The notes: a model not told the origin generated them from the sequence alone. A DNA stretch of 64,000 nt from JABCPE02 sp963520375 (GCA_963520375.1 CAUQQF010000004.1:62001-126000), one strand, 5' to 3'. Counted from the first letter of the stretch, positions 6,154-15,603 are shown. Translations and numbers: made by a program.

Positions 6154-9100
6154 TTGAGCTGAGGAGTTGGTTGATTTCCTCAATGCTTTCCATACTGTCT
6201 TTTCGCATGAGCAGCTGGTTGTTTTTCTCTTTCAGCTGGGCTTGGCTTGGGTTTTGTGTCAGATAGTTCAGCAGGTGTTTGAATTTTTCACTTTGATAAA
6301 ATTTGTCCTGTGGATTGTCTGGGAAATATCCTAAAAATACGCCTTTTTTCATCACTATTTTTTCAAAGCCTATCTCCGCTGTGAGCCATTTCAGCTCCAC
6401 GGATTTCAGTAAATTCACGGCTTCTTCTGGTAGTTTTCCGAAGCGGTCTTCCAGCTCGTTTTGGAACTTTTCTAAATCCTGTTTGTTTTCTATTTCTGCC
6501 AATCTTTGGTAGAGGAGAAGCCTCTCTGAGGTGGAATCTACATAATGGTCAGGAAGCATCAGTTCAAAATCAGTGTCGATATTTACTTCTTTTACCGATT
6601 TGAAAAGTTTTTTCCTATCTTCTTCATTATTAAATAATTCCTCAAATGACTCATCATCCTGAAGTTCTTCCAAAGCCTCCTGCATGAGTTTTTGATAAGT
6701 TTCGAAGCCCATTTCGTTGATAAATCCGCTCTGCTCTGCACCGAGTAAATCCCCTGCGCCACGGATTTCCAAGTCTTTCATCGCAATCTGGAATCCGCTC
6801 CCCAAATCCGAAAACTGCTCTATCGCTTCCAGTCGTTTTCTGGCATCAGAGGTTATCATATCATATGGCGGCGTGATGAGATAGCAAAAGGCTTTCCTGT
6901 CGCTTCTGCCCACGCGGCCGCGCATCTGGTGGAGGTCTGCAATCCCGAATCTCTGTGCATCATTGATGAAAATAGTATTCGCATTCGGGACATCCACGCC
7001 GCTTTCTACGATGGTCGTAGAGATGAGAACATCATATTTCCCATCCATAAAGTCCAAAATCCTTTCTTCCAGTTCTTTCCCGTCCAGCTGTCCGTGTCCA
7101 GTGATGATTCTGGCATCAGGCACGAGCCTTTGGACAAGACCTGCGATTTCCTTTAAATTGTCAATTCTATTGTTAATGAAATACACCTGCCCATCTCTTT
7201 GGAGTTCGTAGGAAATGGCGTCTCTCAGCGTTTCTTCATCGAAACCTATCAGCTGGGTTTCCACAGGCTGTCGGTTCGGCGGCGGTGTTTTTATTACGGA
7301 TAAATCCCTTGCTGCCATTAGCGAAAACTGCAGTGTCCTCGGAATTGGCGTAGCGGTCAGGGTAAGCGTGTCTATGTTGGTTTTCAGGGTTTTAAGTTTG
7401 TCTTTTACATTTACTCCGAATTTATGCTCTTCATCAATGATTAAAAGCCCTAAATCCTTGAATTTCACCTTGTCCGAAACCAGCTGATGCGTTCCTATCA
7501 CGATGTCTATTTTACCGCTTTCCAAACCTTCCAGCGTTTCTTTTTTCTGTTTTGCCGTTCGGAAACGATTGAGATAAGAAACATTGATAGGAAAATCTTT
7601 CAGCCTTTCTGTAAAACTCCTAAAATGCTGAAACGCCAAAATGGTTGTAGGAACCAGCACAGCCACCTGTTTGCCATCGGTAGCCGCTTTGAAGGCTGCA
7701 CGAATAGCGACTTCCGTTTTTCCAAAACCTACATCGCCGCAGATAAGCCTGTCCATAATGGTTTCTGCCTCCATGTCTTTTTTCACATCATGGGTCGCTT
7801 TCTCTTGGTCTGGCGTGTCTTCGTAGATGAAACTCGCTTCCAGCTCATCTTGTAGGTAGGTATCTGGCGAGAAGGCAAAACCTTTGGAGGTTTTTCTCTG
7901 TGCGTAGAGTTTTATTAAGTCAAAAGCTATTTGTTTTACTTTCGCTTTGGTCTTTTGTTTAAGGTTTTTCCAAGCAGGAGAGCCCAATTTGGAAAGGGCG
8001 ATTTCTTTGCCTTCCGAGCCGTTGTATTTTGAGATTTTGTGCAGAGAGTGGATGCTCACATACAGCAAATCTCCGTTTTTATAAGAAAGTTTGAAACATT
8101 CCTGCGTTTTGCCGTCATTATTCACTTTGACCAGTCCCATGAATTTACCGATTCCGTGGTCTATGTGCGTGATGTAATCGCCGACTTGCAGCTGCATCAG
8201 GTCTTTTAAGGTTAAATGCTCAGACTTGGCGAAAGAATCTTTGGTTTTAAATCTTTGGTAACGATCAAAAATCTGATGATCGGTATAAACCGCGATTTTA
8301 TAATGGTTGTCCACAAAGCCCTCATGAAGCTCTGACTGAAACGCCGTGAAAAGATGATTGACCGCATCCTGCTGATGTTCAGTGGCTAAGGTCTCGATGA
8401 TTTCTGTAAGTCTGTCTTTTTGTTTCTCGGAAGAAAAGGAAATCCAGACCTCGTAGCCTTGCTCTTTTTTGGTGATAAGATCCTCTATCAAAAGTTCAAA
8501 ATTCTTATGAAAACTCGGCTGTGGAGTTTGGCTCAGCTGAATGATTTTTGATGAAGGACTATTTGAAAAATCAATGGTTCTAAATTTCTGAAAACATCTT
8601 GAAAACTCATCGCTGGAAAGAAACAGTTCGTGAGGCTCTCGGTGTTTGATGGTTTTACTCAGTTTATCAAATTGATTTTGAGCCTTTTGGTAAAAAGTTT
8701 CAATTTTATCCAAACAAGAATAAGCGTTTTTGATGATAATCAGGCTGTCCGAAGGCAGCAAATCAAAAAACGGAACTTTCTCGCCTTGTGTGGAAAGATT
8801 GATATTAGAAACCAATTGAAACTCATCTACTTTCTCCACGGAAAGCTGTGTTTCTATGTCAAAAGTTTTGATGCTTTCTATTTCGTTACCGAAAAATGTG
8901 ATTCGGAAAGGTTTTTCATTTGAATAAGAAAAAACATCTACAATTCCGCCTCGAACCGCGAATTCACCAGGCTCGGAAACAAAATCTGTTAAATTAAAAT
9001 GAAACTGATTGAGCAGTTCTTCCGTGAAATCAAAATCTAGTTTTTCGCCCGTTTTTATACGGTGAGAAATCATTTTGAAATCCTCTTTTTTCAGAACTTT

Positions 9101-9499
9101 TTCATTCAGAGCAGAGATATGAGCTACGATTATTTTTTGTTTGTTATTGATATTCAGTTGGTTAATTACTTCTGTTCTCAAAACCAAATTGGCGTTTTTA
9201 GTCCGCTCCTCCTGATAAGGCTCTGTGTAGGAGTTGGGCAGGTGCAGGACATTTTCTTCGCCGACGAGTTCCTCCATTTCGGTGGTTGTGTAGTGGGAAT
9301 CTTCCTTGTCATCGATAATCAAAAGAATGGTTTTTTGCTGGCTCAGGAAAGCCTCTGCGGCGAGAATGCTCACGGCAGAACCTACTGCTCCTTTCACGGA
9401 AAGATGCTCGGTTTTTTCCCAATTTTGAAAAATCTCTTCTCCGAAATTTTGGTTTAAAAGTTTGGTTAATAGTGACTTGTCTATCGTTTGTAAGCTCAT
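6137..9499 (-). CDS. mfd: Transcription-repair coupling factor
   Basis: Mfd displaces RNA polymerase stalled at DNA lesions and recruits UvrA. The 1120 residues show the N-terminal UvrB-like module (about 1-380), the RNA-polymerase-interaction domain beginning near LQVGDYITHIDHGIGKFMG, the RecG-type helicase with Walker A GDVGFGKTE and an IDEEHKFGV Walker B, motif VI-type residues in HQMRGRVGRSDR, and the C-terminal TRCF domain. Length is normal for the family. The mRNA leader contains a long hairpin. Confidence 0.97.
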   Translation of the reverse strand: MSLQTIDKSLLTKLLNQNFGEEIFQNWEKTEHLSVKGAVGSAVSILAAEAFLSQQKTILLIIDDKEDSHYTTTEMEELVGEENVLHLPNSYTEPYQEERTKNANLVLRTEVINQLNINNKQKIIVAHISALNEKVLKKEDFKMISHRIKTGEKLDFDFTEELLNQFHFNLTDFVSEPGEFAVRGGIVDVFSYSNEKPFRITFFGNEIESIKTFDIETQLSVEKVDEFQLVSNINLSTQGEKVPFFDLLPSDSLIIIKNAYSCLDKIETFYQKAQNQFDKLSKTIKHREPHELFLSSDEFSRCFQKFRTIDFSNSPSSKIIQLSQTPQPSFHKNFELLIEDLITKKEQGYEVWISFSSEKQKDRLTEIIETLATEHQQDAVNHLFTAFQSELHEGFVDNHYKIAVYTDHQIFDRYQRFKTKDSFAKSEHLTLKDLMQLQVGDYITHIDHGIGKFMGLVKVNNDGKTQECFKLSYKNGDLLYVSIHSLHKISKYNGSEGKEIALSKLGSPAWKNLKQKTKAKVKQIAFDLIKLYAQRKTSKGFAFSPDTYLQDELEASFIYEDTPDQEKATHDVKKDMEAETIMDRLICGDVGFGKTEVAIRAAFKAATDGKQVAVLVPTTILAFQHFRSFTERLKDFPINVSYLNRFRTAKQKKETLEGLESGKIDIVIGTHQLVSDKVKFKDLGLLIIDEEHKFGVNVKDKLKTLKTNIDTLTLTATPIPRTLQFSLMAARDLSVIKTPPPNRQPVETQLIGFDEETLRDAISYELQRDGQVYFINNRIDNLKEIAGLVQRLVPDARIITGHGQLDGKELEERILDFMDGKYDVLISTTIVESGVDVPNANTIFINDAQRFGIADLHQMRGRVGRSDRKAFCYLITPPYDMITSDARKRLEAIEQFSDLGSGFQIAMKDLEIRGAGDLLGAEQSGFINEMGFETYQKLMQEALEELQDDESFEELFNNEEDRKKLFKSVKEVNIDTDFELMLPDHYVDSTSERLLLYQRLAEIENKQDLEKFQNELEDRFGKLPEEAVNLLKSVELKWLTAEIGFEKIVMKKGVFLGYFPDNPQDKFYQSEKFKHLLNYLTQNPSQAQLKEKNNQLLMRKDSMESIEEINQLLSSINKPA

Positions 9500-9520
9500 T
9501 TTTAGTATAAATTAAATGAC

Positions 9521-9557
9521 GAGAAGCGATTTCGGAATGGCTCCGAAATCGTTTCTC
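9521..9557 (-). promoter_or_regulatory. 16-bp stem-loop in the mfd mRNA leader
   Basis: The arms 9521-9536 and 9542-9557 are complementary over 16 positions with one wobble, around a 5-base loop. The structure begins within a few bases of the predicted mfd transcription start (about 9560) and ends 22 bp before the mfd ATG. It may stabilise the mRNA 5' end or modulate expression. It could instead terminate the upstream minus-strand gene, but no clear U-tract follows. Confidence 0.65.
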
Positions 9558-9565
9558 TATTGGTG

Positions 9566-9573
9566 CAAAGGTA
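9566..9573 (-). promoter_or_regulatory. -7 promoter element for mfd
   Basis: TACCTTTG on the minus strand matches TAnnTTTG; no strong -33 TTG is visible. Confidence 0.5.
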
Positions 9574-9594
9574 AGATTATTTAGCGAAAAAATC

Positions 9595-12072
9595 CTATCT
9601 CATATAGTGTGCAAAGTACAAACAGCTTGTCTGTAAGTCTTTTACGGTTTGGGTTCGTTTGTAATGCTTTTTCAGCTCTGCGAAGTAAGTTCGGAATTTT
9701 TCTCTCTTTGTCAGATTCATTTGAGCTTCAAAAACTTTTACTTTTCCTGAATAATCTGGGTCAGAATAGTCGATGTAAAAACTTTGGTTGGCTTCCCATT
9801 GATAGAATTTCCCTTGCTCTGCACTTGCCATTTGGAAAAGAATTCTGGCTTTTTGCTCTTTGTTTTTAGAGTGTTTTAGGGCTTTTTCGTAGTAGCTGAT
9901 AGCAAGGTCAAAATTATCTGGCTCTATGAATCCGCTATCGTAGAAGGTTTTGTAAGAGAAATCATATTTTCTCTCGTTTGCTTGTTCGTGGAAATGGAAT
10001 TTAGGGCTGTTGCTGTTATTCATATCCAAAGTGAAAAGCTCACGGAAATACCCTAAAACAGAGGTGTTGTAGAGTAGGTTGCCGATGAGCTGATTGGCTT
10101 TCACGCCTTTCACGGATTTTTCTTTTCCTGTTTCTTCGAGCTGAATCAGGGCTTGTGCAAGTTCTAACTTGTTCATTTTCTGTTTAATGAAAGGGAAGAA
10201 GCTGAGATCTTCGGCTTTCATGGATACTTCCTGCGGACTGTCAAAACTTTCCCAGACATTATGCCCGAAAACAAGGCTTGAAATACGGTTGTAGCCATCG
10301 TATTTATCTTTGAAATCGGATTTTGCTTTCTCTTTATCATCGCCATAATAATAGACATTGTTAATATAAATATCCTCAAAACTTCCTGCTTTCTCGTAGT
10401 GAGTTTTAGCCTTTTTGAAATCAGCCATTCGCATCGCATGGTCGCCATAAATTAGCTCAAAGAAAGTCTCTGCGTTAATGTTTTTTATAGACCGCTCGAT
10501 GATGAATTTTTCAAAGCTCGTCTTGTTTGGCTTTTTGTAGAAAGCTTCTATTTTCTTTGTCAAAGCGAGATTTGGGTAATATTGCAGGGCGTGGATGCTG
10601 TTATTTAGAAGGAATGATTTTGCGTCCTGCTGTTCTACGAAATAGCGGTTGGCAATGATGTCAATGATAAAGTCTTTGGTGCTGAGGCTGTTGTACCAGC
10701 TGTTTTCATCTTTGCTGGGTTCTTCTCGTAGGATTTTGCCGTATTTTTTCATTAGAAATTCCTCAAACGCTGGAGTTATTTTGGTTTGAGAAACGATTTC
10801 GTTCAGCATTTTCATTTTTTCTATCTGCTGGATGTAGTCAGAGTTGGTCGTTTTTATTTTATTTAAAACCAAATTGCTTTCGTTGAAATCTTTATTCAGA
10901 AAACGGAGATAAGCATCGCTGAGTTCCCAAAAAACATCTTTGGAGGTTGCTTTTATTTCAGTAATTATCTTTCGTAAATCTTCAGAAAAATCGGTAGATT
11001 CCGTGTAGTAGCTTTCTGTTCTTACAGGAAGAAGTTTGTTTTGGCATTTATCCTTGTCCTTGCAGGAAGGATAAGCCATGAGGTAGCTTCTCTCCAGCTC
11101 GTTGATAGCTCTGGCAGCGAGAACTTTTAGGATTTTAGAATCGGCATTGTTTTTCAGCATTTTCTGCATCAGCGGCACGGGATTGCTGTAGCCGTTGTAA
11201 GCCAAAAGGAAATACGCCATATTTTTTTCTTCGGCAGTTTTAGCCTTGCTGAGCAGTCCTTCGAAATCGCCTGAATTAGCGAATTTCATAGAAGTGTAGG
11301 AGCTTTGTTTCAAATCTCTGCTGTGAATGAAAACTTTGAAGAAATTCCAGTTTGCGGCTTCTTTTTTGCCCAAACCATTCTGTGCGCCCGCCATTTGTTG
11401 TAAGGCATAATAATAAATCGGCGATTTTAAATTCAAGGGAACAACCAAAGTTTCAAAATAAAGAACCGCCTTTTGGTAGTTTCTCGTATAATGGTTGAAC
11501 CTTACGATTTGATAAGCATATCGTAGTTTTATTTCTTTGTTGGTAGATGTTTTGTAGGCGTTGAGCAGACTTTCCATAGTTTTGGAATAGTTGAGTTGAG
11601 TGGCATTTTTTCTATTTTCATCAGCATCGAAATAAAACGAATCTTCATCTGCAACAAAACTAATCGCCATATAAGGTTCCAGTTCTTTGGCTTTGATGAG
11701 GTAGGTCAGCCCTTGTTTGTATTTATTAAAAAACTGAGCGCCGAGTTTTTTGCTTAAAACATGTGTGAGTTTTCCATGAGACCAGTCTTGAAGGTGTTTT
11801 AAGTTAATAGTCTGCACGAGCGCCAAAGTTTCCTCATAGGTAAGTTTGTTGTCAAAATATTTCTGCCAAGATTCTATATTTTCGCTTTGAAATTTATTTT
11901 GGCTTTCATAAAAAGGCGAGTCATAGGCCAATAGGAAAGGCTCGTATTCAGGAGCGTGTATCATTTCCTGAGCGAATAGGTTGAAATATTCATAATCTAA
12001 ATTGACATAGACGCAGGCGTTCGCTTTATGAACAAAAAATAAAAGCGAGAGGGAAACAACAAGTTTTTTCAT
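9595..12072 (-). CDS. Large exported protein with TPR-like helical repeats, unknown function
   Basis: The 825 residues begin with a signal peptide ending at KANA, just before Cys20 (ACVYVNLDYEY), probably a Sec-type cleavage. The rest is alpha-helical with repeated Ala/Tyr/Leu patterns typical of TPR/SEL-like solenoids (for example NYQKAVLYFETLVV, FKKAKTHYEKAGSF, AISYYEKALKHSKNKEQKARILFQ). It probably serves as a periplasmic scaffold. It begins 4 bp after the stop of the lipoprotein gene upstream, so the two are almost certainly cotranscribed and likely work together. Function is unknown. Confidence 0.85.
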   Translation of the reverse strand: MKKLVVSLSLLFFVHKANACVYVNLDYEYFNLFAQEMIHAPEYEPFLLAYDSPFYESQNKFQSENIESWQKYFDNKLTYEETLALVQTINLKHLQDWSHGKLTHVLSKKLGAQFFNKYKQGLTYLIKAKELEPYMAISFVADEDSFYFDADENRKNATQLNYSKTMESLLNAYKTSTNKEIKLRYAYQIVRFNHYTRNYQKAVLYFETLVVPLNLKSPIYYYALQQMAGAQNGLGKKEAANWNFFKVFIHSRDLKQSSYTSMKFANSGDFEGLLSKAKTAEEKNMAYFLLAYNGYSNPVPLMQKMLKNNADSKILKVLAARAINELERSYLMAYPSCKDKDKCQNKLLPVRTESYYTESTDFSEDLRKIITEIKATSKDVFWELSDAYLRFLNKDFNESNLVLNKIKTTNSDYIQQIEKMKMLNEIVSQTKITPAFEEFLMKKYGKILREEPSKDENSWYNSLSTKDFIIDIIANRYFVEQQDAKSFLLNNSIHALQYYPNLALTKKIEAFYKKPNKTSFEKFIIERSIKNINAETFFELIYGDHAMRMADFKKAKTHYEKAGSFEDIYINNVYYYGDDKEKAKSDFKDKYDGYNRISSLVFGHNVWESFDSPQEVSMKAEDLSFFPFIKQKMNKLELAQALIQLEETGKEKSVKGVKANQLIGNLLYNTSVLGYFRELFTLDMNNSNSPKFHFHEQANERKYDFSYKTFYDSGFIEPDNFDLAISYYEKALKHSKNKEQKARILFQMASAEQGKFYQWEANQSFYIDYSDPDYSGKVKVFEAQMNLTKREKFRTYFAELKKHYKRTQTVKDLQTSCLYFAHYMR

Positions 12073-12076
12073 AATT

Positions 12077-13033
12077 CTATAAAGTATATTTGTCTACAAA
12101 TTTACTATCCAGATGATAGTATACAATATTATAATGGTCTAATTTTTTATCTAAAAAATGTTTTACTTCATCTAATTGGTTTTGGGAAATTTCTTCAATT
12201 TTGATTTTAAATCCTTTGCTGAGGTACACGCCAAAATAAAAATCATCTTCCAATACTTCAAATTCTGTTTCAGAAATTTTCTTAAAGTTTTTGTTTTGAG
12301 ATAAATTATTTATCATCAGTGCGTTGATGAGTTTCTTTTTCCCGACATGATTGCTCACGATTCCCCAAGAGTATAAAGGAAGAGCAATGTCCATTTTTAT
12401 GGGATATTCCTCAATGTTCATTAGATAATTTTTGAGTGTGGGAACATCTAAAATTGAATTTTTGGGCTGGTTTTCCAGTGGCGAATAAGTAGCATAGCAC
12501 ATTAGATAAACCTTTTCCACAGGCGGAAATCCTGTTTTTTCTTTGTTCTTTACTTGATGAAGCCGAAGGGTGCAGGTGATTTTTTGTTTTGAAATTTTTT
12601 TTAGTTCCTCTAAAAACAGGAAATAATCTTCTCTCGTTTGTTCCGTCCAGTCGCAGTCTATCTGTATTTCGGAAGTCAGGGAGAGTTTGTTTTCGTTTTT
12701 TATATTTTCTATAAGAGAAAGAGTATTTTTAGCAAGGGAATGGATTTCTTCTTTTTTGATTCCAAAAAAAGTTCGATTCGTTATGAAAATCACAGGCGTG
12801 AGAGGAAGGCTGCTTTTCTCCGAAAAATGAATTTTCCCAACAGGAGTAAATTTGCCATCTTTTTTATCAATATCAAAAAATCTGGTGTATATGGTCTGTG
12901 ACTTAGATTTTTCTAAAGTTTTCTGCTCTTTTTTGTCTAGATTCCATTCTGTTCGCCAATAATAAAAAGAGTAAGAATGCTCCTTCGGGTTAGAACAACT
13001 AATGAATAAAATTAAAATATGGAATAATTTCAT
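12077..13033 (-). CDS. Lipoprotein with glycoside-hydrolase-like (DUF3142-type) pattern
   Basis: The frame is open from 13099, but the methionine at 13033 gives a proper lipoprotein signal, MKLFHILILFISC, with the lipobox Cys at residue 13; it is also adjacent to a good promoter. The mature part has YYWRTEWN near the N-terminus, the strand EIQIDCDWTEQTREDY, then CTLRLHQVKN and VYLMCYATYSPLEN. These resemble the strand ends of a TIM-barrel family in which exported members are annotated DUF3142; this is inference. It lies 4 bp before the 825-residue helical protein. Confidence 0.8.
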   Translation of the reverse strand: MKLFHILILFISCSNPKEHSYSFYYWRTEWNLDKKEQKTLEKSKSQTIYTRFFDIDKKDGKFTPVGKIHFSEKSSLPLTPVIFITNRTFFGIKKEEIHSLAKNTLSLIENIKNENKLSLTSEIQIDCDWTEQTREDYFLFLEELKKISKQKITCTLRLHQVKNKEKTGFPPVEKVYLMCYATYSPLENQPKNSILDVPTLKNYLMNIEEYPIKMDIALPLYSWGIVSNHVGKKKLINALMINNLSQNKNFKKISETEFEVLEDDFYFGVYLSKGFKIKIEEISQNQLDEVKHFLDKKLDHYNIVYYHLDSKFVDKYTL

Positions 13034-13039
13034 AGATTT

Positions 13040-13047
13040 CAAAGTTA
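13040..13047 (-). promoter_or_regulatory. -7 element giving a (near-)leaderless lipoprotein mRNA
   Basis: TAACTTTG on the minus strand ends six bases before the ATG at 13033. Transcription would begin at or next to the start codon. Confidence 0.45.
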
Positions 13048-13087
13048 GAAAAAAATAATAAAATGCAGAAAAAAAACGACTTACAAT

Positions 13088-13117
13088 TTGTGGATTCAAA
13101 AAAAAACCTTAAATTTG
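13088..13117 (+). promoter_or_regulatory. Promoter of the ribosomal protein cluster
   Basis: TTG (13088-13090) is separated by 19 bp from TAAATTTG (13110-13117), a textbook match to the Bacteroidota sigma consensus. The predicted start lies near 13123, giving a leader of about 100 bases before rplC. Confidence 0.75.
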
Positions 13118-13142
13118 CACACTTATTTGGTGGGAAGATTGT

Positions 13143-13160
13143 GTTTATTTATAAATAAAC
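13143..13160 (+). promoter_or_regulatory. Perfect 18-bp palindrome in the rplC leader
   Basis: GTTTATTTATAAATAAAC is fully self-complementary and lies in the transcribed leader. A CACT/AGTG pair follows near 13172-13186. It may be part of an autoregulatory leader, but AT-richness makes chance possible. Confidence 0.4.
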
Positions 13161-13222
13161 TCTGTATAAACCACTGAATATGAGTGTAAAGAAAATAATT
13201 TAAATAAATTTTTAATTATACA

Positions 13223-13846
13223 ATGTCAGGTATTATTGGTAAAAAAATCGGTATGACCTCTTTGTTTAACGAAGAAGGAAAAAACATTCCTTGTACAGTT
13301 ATCCAAGCTGGTCCGTGCTCGGTTTTACAGGTCAGAACCGAAGAAGTTGATGGTTATTCAGCTATTCAATTAGGTTTCGATGACAAGAGTGAAAAGAATG
13401 TCGGAAAGGCATTAGCTGGTCATTTTAAAAAGGCTGGTTCTGCTCCTAAGGCGAAAATCGTAGAATTCCACAATGGGTTCGAAGATGTGAAATTAGGAGA
13501 TGAAGTGAATGTAGATATCTTTGTAGAAGGAGAGTATGTGGATGTTACAGGAACTTCAAAAGGTAAAGGTTTCCAAGGTGTTGTTAAAAGACATGGTTTT
13601 GGTGGTGTAATGCAGCAGACTCATGGACAGCACAATAGATTGAGAGCTCCGGGTTCTATCGGTGCGGGTTCAGATCCATCAAGAGTTTTCAAAGGCTTGA
13701 GAATGGCTGGTAGAATGGGGGGTGAGCAGGTTACTGTTCAAAACCTTCAAGTGTTAAAAGTAGATAAAGAACAAAATCTTTTAATAGTAAAAGGTGCTGT
13801 TCCGGGAGCTAAAAATTCTTATGTAATTATCAGAAAATGGAATTAG
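13223..13846 (+). CDS. rplC: 50S ribosomal protein L3
   Basis: L3 is an early-assembly protein near the peptidyl transferase centre. The 207 residues start MSGIIGKKIGMT and include the HNRLRAPGSIGAGSDPSRVFKG loop region that reaches the active site. This is the first gene of the cluster; rpsJ, which often precedes it in other bacteria, is not here. Its end overlaps rplD by 10 bp, suggesting coupled translation. Confidence 0.98.
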   Translation: MSGIIGKKIGMTSLFNEEGKNIPCTVIQAGPCSVLQVRTEEVDGYSAIQLGFDDKSEKNVGKALAGHFKKAGSAPKAKIVEFHNGFEDVKLGDEVNVDIFVEGEYVDVTGTSKGKGFQGVVKRHGFGGVMQQTHGQHNRLRAPGSIGAGSDPSRVFKGLRMAGRMGGEQVTVQNLQVLKVDKEQNLLIVKGAVPGAKNSYVIIRKWN

Positions 13847-14466
13847 TAGTATTAAATACATCAGGAAAAGAAACCGGAAGAAAAGTACAGTTAGACGATG
13901 CTATCTTTGGTATCGAGCCTAACCAGCACGCGGTTTACTTAGAAGTGAAACAATATCTTGCGGCTCAAAGACAAGGTACGCATAAGTCTAAAGAAAGAAG
14001 TGAAATCACTGCTTCTACTAAAAAATTGAAGAAACAGAAAGGTTCTGGTTCTGCAAGATACGGGGATATCAAGTCGCCTGTATTCAAAGGAGGAGGTAGA
14101 GTTTTCGGACCTAAGCCAAGAGATTATAGATTTAAATTAAATAAAGCATTAAAAAGATTAGCGAAAAAATCTGTTCTTTCTCAAAAAATGAGAGAAAATT
14201 CTATCAAAGTTTTAGAAGAGCTGAATTTCTCTGCTCCTAAAACAAAAGATTTTGTTAATGTAGTAAATGCTTTAGGTTTGGAAGGTAAGAAGTCATTGTT
14301 TATTCTTGCTGAAGCAAACAAGAATGTATTTTTATCTTCAAGAAACTTACCAAAAGCAAAAGTGATGAATTATAACGAAATTTCTTCTTATGATTTAATC
14401 AACGCTGGTCAGGTAGTATTCTTCGAAGGTGCAGTAGAGAAGTTTCAAGAAAATTTAAGAAAATAA
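13837..14466 (+). CDS. rplD: 50S ribosomal protein L4
   Basis: L4 lines the exit tunnel and, in E. coli, also represses its own S10 operon. The 209 residues have the GSGSARYGDIKSPVFKGGGRVFGPKPRDY loop region that extends into the tunnel. The start overlaps the end of rplC by 10 bp and rplW follows after 3 bp. Whether L4 autoregulates this operon is unknown. Confidence 0.98.
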   Translation: MELVVLNTSGKETGRKVQLDDAIFGIEPNQHAVYLEVKQYLAAQRQGTHKSKERSEITASTKKLKKQKGSGSARYGDIKSPVFKGGGRVFGPKPRDYRFKLNKALKRLAKKSVLSQKMRENSIKVLEELNFSAPKTKDFVNVVNALGLEGKKSLFILAEANKNVFLSSRNLPKAKVMNYNEISSYDLINAGQVVFFEGAVEKFQENLRK

Positions 14467-14469
14467 ATC

Positions 14470-14757
14470 ATGTCAATCATTATTAAACCAATCATTTCGG
14501 AAAAAGCGACTTATCTTACAGATTTGAGAGGACAGTATTCTTTTTTAGTAGATACTAAAGCGAATAAAATCCAAATTAAAAATGCTGTAGAAGAAGCTTA
14601 TGGTGTAAAGGTAGCAAATGTTAGGACTATGATTTATGCTCCTAAAGTTTCTATGAAATACACTAAAAAAGGTCTTCAAGTTGGTAAAACTAACAAGTTG
14701 AAGAAAGCAGTTATAGAACTTCAAGCAGGTGAAGTTATCGATGTTTTTGCAAATTAA
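14470..14757 (+). CDS. rplW: 50S ribosomal protein L23
   Basis: L23 sits at the tunnel exit and docks trigger factor and SRP. The 95 residues show IIKPIISEKATYLTD at the N-terminus and the NKIQIKNAVEEAYGVKVANVRT motif. It lies 3 bp after rplD and 22 bp before rplB. Confidence 0.98.
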   Translation: MSIIIKPIISEKATYLTDLRGQYSFLVDTKANKIQIKNAVEEAYGVKVANVRTMIYAPKVSMKYTKKGLQVGKTNKLKKAVIELQAGEVIDVFAN

Positions 14758-14779
14758 TAATTAATTATAAATAATAGTA

Positions 14780-15601
14780 ATGTCTGTTAGAAAATTAAAA
14801 CCTATCACCCCGGGACAGAGATTCAGAATTGTAAACAATTTTGATGAAATTACTACCAATAAGCCAGAGAAATCTTTGACTTTTGGTATTAAGAAATCAG
14901 GTGGGCGTAACAACACAGGTAAAATGACCATGCGTTACACCGGAGGTGGACACAAAAAGAAGTACAGAATCATTGACTTTAAAAGAAACAAATTTAATGT
15001 TGATGCTACTGTAAAAACTGTAGAGTATGATCCAAACAGAACAGCTTTTATCGCATTACTAGAGTATGCAGATGGAGAGAAGAGATATATCGTGGCTCCA
15101 GCTGGTATTAAAGTAGGACAAAAAGTAGTTTCTGGAGAAAATGTAGCTCCTGAAATAGGAAACGCTATGAAATTGAAGAACATTCCTTTGGGTTCAGTAA
15201 TTTCTTGTATAGAAATGAAACCAGGACAAGGGGCGATTCTTGCGAGAAGTGCAGGTTCTTCAGCACAGTTGACTTCGAGAGATGGAAAATACGCTATCGT
15301 TAAATTGCCTTCAGGAGAATCAAGAATGATCTTGGTAGAGTGTATGGCAATGATAGGTTCAGTATCAAACTCGGATCATCAGCTTACAGTTTCTGGTAAA
15401 GCAGGTAGAAGCAGATGGTTGGGTAGAAGACCAAGAACTAGAGCGGTAGTTATGAACCCAGTAGATCACCCAATGGGTGGTGGTGAAGGTAGATCATCTG
15501 GTGGTCACCCAAGATCTAGAAACGGTAAACCAGCTAAAGGTTACAAGACTAGAAAGAAAAACAAAGTGTCTAACCGTTACATCGTATCTAAAAGAAAATA
15601 A
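14780..15601 (+). CDS. rplB: 50S ribosomal protein L2
   Basis: L2 is required for subunit association and peptidyl transfer. The 273 residues carry the NNTGKMTMRYTGGGHKKKYR N-terminal RNA-binding region and the near-universal NPVDHPMGGGEGR motif with its catalytically important histidine. Length is normal. rpsS begins 2 bp downstream. Confidence 0.99.
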   Translation: MSVRKLKPITPGQRFRIVNNFDEITTNKPEKSLTFGIKKSGGRNNTGKMTMRYTGGGHKKKYRIIDFKRNKFNVDATVKTVEYDPNRTAFIALLEYADGEKRYIVAPAGIKVGQKVVSGENVAPEIGNAMKLKNIPLGSVISCIEMKPGQGAILARSAGSSAQLTSRDGKYAIVKLPSGESRMILVECMAMIGSVSNSDHQLTVSGKAGRSRWLGRRPRTRAVVMNPVDHPMGGGEGRSSGGHPRSRNGKPAKGYKTRKKNKVSNRYIVSKRK

Positions 15602-15603
15602 TT

